Assembly: GCA_045652135.1 (NCBI GenBank)
Contig: JAZRTS010000094.1
Coordinates: forward strand, 1 to 25,757
Reading direction: 5' to 3'
Length of the DNA: 25,757 bases
Source of the DNA: RGIG7213 sp045652135
GTDB taxonomy: Bacteria; Bacillota; Clostridia; Oscillospirales; CAG-272
Shown: piece by piece, positions 23,205 to 25,757 of the stretch
Layout of the letters: every line of letters starts with the position of its first letter
How positions within the stretch are numbered: the first letter of the stretch is position 1
Notes under the pieces: generated by a model
What the model saw: only the letters and a program-made list of their open reading frames with translations
Told to the model about the DNA's origin: nothing
The model's database searches: none
Made by a program: the position numbers and the translations under genes

Positions 23205-24149
23205 TCATATTTTTAACAGCTTTGAAACTGTTTTATATAGATTCAACCTTATAAGTATGTATCTTAATTTTTGTCCCGTACTTAAGCTTGTGAATGAAAC
23301 ATCAGACTTTAATTTTTCCTCAACAGTCTTACGTTCATTTGAAAATTCTTCTTTATCCGTTTGAGTGTAAAGATTCAGCAAATGACAGAAATAATCACGC
23401 TTTGAAAGCTTTACAAGCTCACTGTATCCCCAGGACTCGAAAAGCTTTATCCTGTCTTCCATTATCGACAGTATACCCATTTTTTTCGGTGAAAATCTGC
23501 TTCGCATTATACTGTCGCCGGGACGCTGCATATAGAGATAACCCGTTTTCTGACAGAGCGTTATTTTTTTGCATCTTTTAAAAAGTCTCGGTGTAAGATA
23601 TTCATCTTCGTTAAGCATTCCTATCGGGAAACGCATTCCGTCAAAAAGAGACATTTTAAACAGCTTGCCGCATATCGTGATAATTGACGGAGGATCTGTA
23701 TATATTCTGCCAAGCGCTTCACGGCTTTCAATAACGGTATATCCGCCGTCCAAGCCTTCGTCAGCTTCGTCGTTCGTCATTATCATTCCCGTCTGTACGA
23801 TATCGCTTTTTTCTTTTACGGCAATATCCAGCATATCGGATATCATATCTTTTTTTATAAGATCGTCACTGTCTATAAACGTCACGTACTCTCCGCGCGC
23901 TATATCCAGTGCAGCGTTTCTTGCATCCGAAAGTCCGCCGTTTTTCTTATGTATGACTTCTATTCTTTCATCAAGGCGCGCAAATTCATCACACATTTCA
24001 GGACACCTGTCAGGTGAACCGTCATCAACAAGTAATATCTGCAAATCCTTATATTCGGAATCACAAACGGATGCAACACACGTTTTTAAATATTCTTCCG
24101 TTTTATAAACCGGTATTATTACGCTTATCAATGGTTTGTCCGTACTCAT
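23205..24149 (-). CDS. Family 2 glycosyltransferase (314 aa)
   Basis: It has a GT-A fold, with ISVIIPVYKTEEYL (8-21), the nucleotide-binding VDDGS (41-45), GGLSDARNAALDIARGEY and the DXD-like DSDD (93-96). The C-terminal third is helical and of unknown acceptor specificity (NEDEYLTPRLFKRC near 180 fits the ED motif of inverting GT2 enzymes). It should add one sugar from a nucleotide donor at the cytoplasmic face. Its ATG overlaps the preceding GT2 gene by 4 bases. Confidence 0.93.
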   Translation of the reverse strand: MSTDKPLISVIIPVYKTEEYLKTCVASVCDSEYKDLQILLVDDGSPDRCPEMCDEFARLDERIEVIHKKNGGLSDARNAALDIARGEYVTFIDSDDLIKKDMISDMLDIAVKEKSDIVQTGMIMTNDEADEGLDGGYTVIESREALGRIYTDPPSIITICGKLFKMSLFDGMRFPIGMLNEDEYLTPRLFKRCKKITLCQKTGYLYMQRPGDSIMRSRFSPKKMGILSIMEDRIKLFESWGYSELVKLSKRDYFCHLLNLYTQTDKEEFSNERKTVEEKLKSDVSFTSLSTGQKLRYILIRLNLYKTVSKLLKI

Positions 24150-25120
24150 TTTAAAATACTCCTTACCTTTGCCAAAAGAGAAAGCAGGTAAACCTTCTTC
24201 TTTCTCATAAGCGTAAATTTAAATCCTTCTCCGTGAGATTTAAGCGCAGTTTGCACTGCTTCATCGTTACATATCTGCTTTAAGGCAGATATTTTCTCGG
24301 AAAACGTTTTTTCACAATCCTTGTGAAATTCATTATATACCGCGCTCATAGCGCCGTTTACGGTATGTTCACCGTACATTTTTATGAATTCCGCACCGAA
24401 TCCGCAGAATATAAGTGCATCTCTCGTCTTTTGGGAAGCGCGGATAACCGTACTGAAATAATCCTTGTGATATTTATTGACTGCACTGCCGACAACAACG
24501 TGCCTTTTGTATAGTCCTTTTTTTTCGTAATATATGCTGTTTGAATTTCCCATCGCAAGAATATTGAATATTCTGTCCTCGGAAAGCTTTATTCCTATCG
24601 GAAATCTGACATTTTCATCATCGAAGAGCGTTTTTTTATAAATACATCTCCAAGCCGCTCCGGCCATGTACAAAAGCTGCTCGGGTTTAATGTCATTTTT
24701 TCTTATCAGCTTATCCGAATGTGCCAGAGGCAACGTATCATCTTCCGTTCTTCCATCGGAATAAACGGTAACTGCATCGCAGATAACGATATCGGCGCCG
24801 CTTTCAAAAGCAGCAGAGAGAAGCGTTTCGTACATTTCGGGGCATATTTCGTCATCACTGTCAACAAATCCGATATATTCGCCTCGCGCAAGCTGTATTC
24901 CGTTATTTCTTGCAGCGCTTACACCCGCATTTTCCTGTCTTATGTACCTTACGCGCTCATCCATTTTCGCATATTTCTTGCATATATCAGCACTTTTGTC
25001 CTTTGAACCGTCGTCTACAAGAATAAGCTCAAAATCGGATGCCGTCTGGCAAAGCACAGAATCGATGCAACGTGAAAGATATTTTTCAGAATCGTATATA
25101 GGAACGACTATACTGTACAC
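24146..25120 (-). CDS. Family 2 glycosyltransferase (324 aa)
   Basis: The start is taken as GTG at 25120, 9 bases after AGGAGG; it begins directly with the GT2 fold (YSIVVPIYDSEKYLSRC). The in-frame ATG at 25177 would add a basic, low-complexity stretch that is only a shadow of the upstream gene's end. Motifs are VDDGS (35-39), NAGVSAARNNGI and DSDD (87-90), with LSEDRIF as the likely ED catalytic motif. It overlaps the membrane protein gene upstream by 35 bases. It is related in plan to the next GT2 and probably adds the preceding sugar. Confidence 0.92.
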   Translation of the reverse strand: MYSIVVPIYDSEKYLSRCIDSVLCQTASDFELILVDDGSKDKSADICKKYAKMDERVRYIRQENAGVSAARNNGIQLARGEYIGFVDSDDEICPEMYETLLSAAFESGADIVICDAVTVYSDGRTEDDTLPLAHSDKLIRKNDIKPEQLLYMAGAAWRCIYKKTLFDDENVRFPIGIKLSEDRIFNILAMGNSNSIYYEKKGLYKRHVVVGSAVNKYHKDYFSTVIRASQKTRDALIFCGFGAEFIKMYGEHTVNGAMSAVYNEFHKDCEKTFSEKISALKQICNDEAVQTALKSHGEGFKFTLMRKKKVYLLSLLAKVRSILK

Positions 25121-25757
25121 CGTCTTTCGCCTCCTTTTTCTTTTGCTGTTTTTCAAGGAAGCACGCACGGCCGACACCTACCGCAAGCGTAATATAAGCA
25201 GGGATACATAACGTTTGAGGCGAAGCTGTAATATGCTCAAATGCATTTGAAATATATACAACGATAAATGCTATAAAGCTTCCTCTTACGATATGGTCGT
25301 CAAAAAACTTGTGTAAAAATTCAAATATACACGCAAAATAGAGCGAAAACAGAAAGAATCCGCTGTATCCCACCTGCAAGAATATCAATACAAACGAGCT
25401 GTGTGTATTGGCATAATAATACGGCGAACCGTTTCCGAAAACAGGGCCTCTGATCGTATCAAACACATTATCCCATATTTCTTCTCTGCCTGAAAAGAAC
25501 AGCTTTTGGGTATTTTCAAGAAACCATTCATCAAGCTGAGGCGCGAATGCAGATTCGTAAAGCCACACATAAAACAGTACAACAAACATAGGAAAGATAA
25601 GTGCCACGAAATATACGAGCCTGAAGAATAACTTTTTCTTCATAAGAGCTTTCGGTATAAGATACATAAAAATGGTGAACATCAAAAGAGAAGCAGGCGC
25701 TGAGCGGCAGTTGGTAACAACCATCTGCGCCGCCGCGGCAACCAACACAACTATTTC
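25086..25757 (-). CDS. Wzy / O-antigen-ligase-like polytopic membrane protein, C-terminal part (cut by window edge)
   Basis: The frame stays open to base 25757, so the N-terminus lies outside; 223 residues are visible. About five hydrophobic segments are seen. Between them is a larger outward loop with NGSPYYYANTHSSFVLIFLQ followed by VGYSGFFLFSL, the HxxF/L-plus-glycine-helix pattern of O-antigen polymerases and ligases. The C-terminus is basic (KQQKKKEAKDG). The family joins or polymerises lipid-linked glycans outside the membrane. It stands with an ABC exporter, which in the usual scheme does not need a Wzy, so its exact reaction is open. Confidence 0.75.
   Translation of the reverse strand, partial: EIVVLVAAAAQMVVTNCRSAPASLLMFTIFMYLIPKALMKKKLFFRLVYFVALIFPMFVVLFYVWLYESAFAPQLDEWFLENTQKLFFSGREEIWDNVFDTIRGPVFGNGSPYYYANTHSSFVLIFLQVGYSGFFLFSLYFACIFEFLHKFFDDHIVRGSFIAFIVVYISNAFEHITASPQTLCIPAYITLAVGVGRACFLEKQQKKKEAKDGVQYSRSYIRF

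Noticed and set aside
23569..24108. 179-codon Ser/Ile-rich open frame on the + strand
   Set aside because: It is the shadow of the GT2 gene on the other strand; the Ser-rich composition is what reversed GT2 codons give.
25121..25177. ATG start at 25177 for the GT2 gene
   Set aside because: The added residues are a basic stretch overlapping the previous gene; GTG at 25120 has AGGAGG at good spacing and fits the GT2 start.

Overview
The window is a stretch of a low- to mid-GC Bacillota chromosome. Class Clostridia is most likely, perhaps a gut Oscillospirales-type anaerobe (inference). The signs are strong GGAGG ribosome binding sites, sigma-A promoters with TATAAT boxes, acetate kinase, TmcAL, a CarD-like RNA polymerase-binding regulator, and a Gram-positive exopolysaccharide (EPS) locus with a separate Wzz-like protein and BY-kinase. 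No rRNA, tRNA, CRISPR array or insertion sequence was seen. No stretch above about 300 bases lacks a gene; the longest gaps (about 210, 165, 130 and 130 bases) hold promoters, terminators and a GC-rich palindrome.

Region 1 (1-1870, + strand): the 3' end of carB (carbamoyl-phosphate synthase large chain) runs in frame into a complete diaminopimelate epimerase (DapF) domain, making a CarB-DapF fusion. The DapF part has Ala at the position of the first catalytic Cys. Two hairpin terminators follow.

Region 2 (1868-4662, - strand): five small genes of unknown role. A lipoprotein, a bacterial PH-domain protein with an Asp/His/Cys-rich tail, a membrane-anchored protein and a three-helix membrane protein share one promoter. 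A 71-residue membrane protein has its own promoter.

Region 3 (4690-8408): a GC-rich palindrome, ackA (-), the divergent tmcAL (+), then carD (-), which overlaps the tmcAL 3' end by 14 bases, and coaD (-).

Region 4 (8427-25757, - strand, transcribed right to left and continuing past the right edge): a surface polysaccharide locus. In transcription order it holds a Wzy/O-antigen-ligase-like protein (cut by the window edge), two GT2 glycosyltransferases, an ABC-2 exporter (Wzm/Wzt type), a polysaccharide pyruvyl transferase, an FrhB-like iron-sulfur flavoprotein, a GT32 enzyme, a wecB relic with a large internal deletion, and a GT4 enzyme. An internal sigma-A promoter then starts a second module. 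That module holds a DegT-type sugar aminotransferase, an S11 peptidase-like protein that has lost all three active-site motifs, a Wzz-like chain-length protein, a CpsD-type tyrosine kinase, an NTP_transf_5 nucleotidyltransferase, an S26-like peptidase, a phosphodiester glycosidase (NAGPA domain) and an anchored unknown protein.

The genes appear to build an acidic (pyruvylated) glycan containing an amino sugar, export it and control its length. The stretch from about 16.4 to 21.5 kb is clearly more AT-rich than its flanks, and its right boundary falls inside wzt, between the ATPase and the glycan-recognition domain. This suggests an exchanged glycan-specificity cassette. Points most worth a second look: the CarB-DapF fusion with its missing Cys, the pseudo-S11 peptidase, the wecB relic with both ends kept, and the nucleotidyltransferase/S26/NAGPA module.
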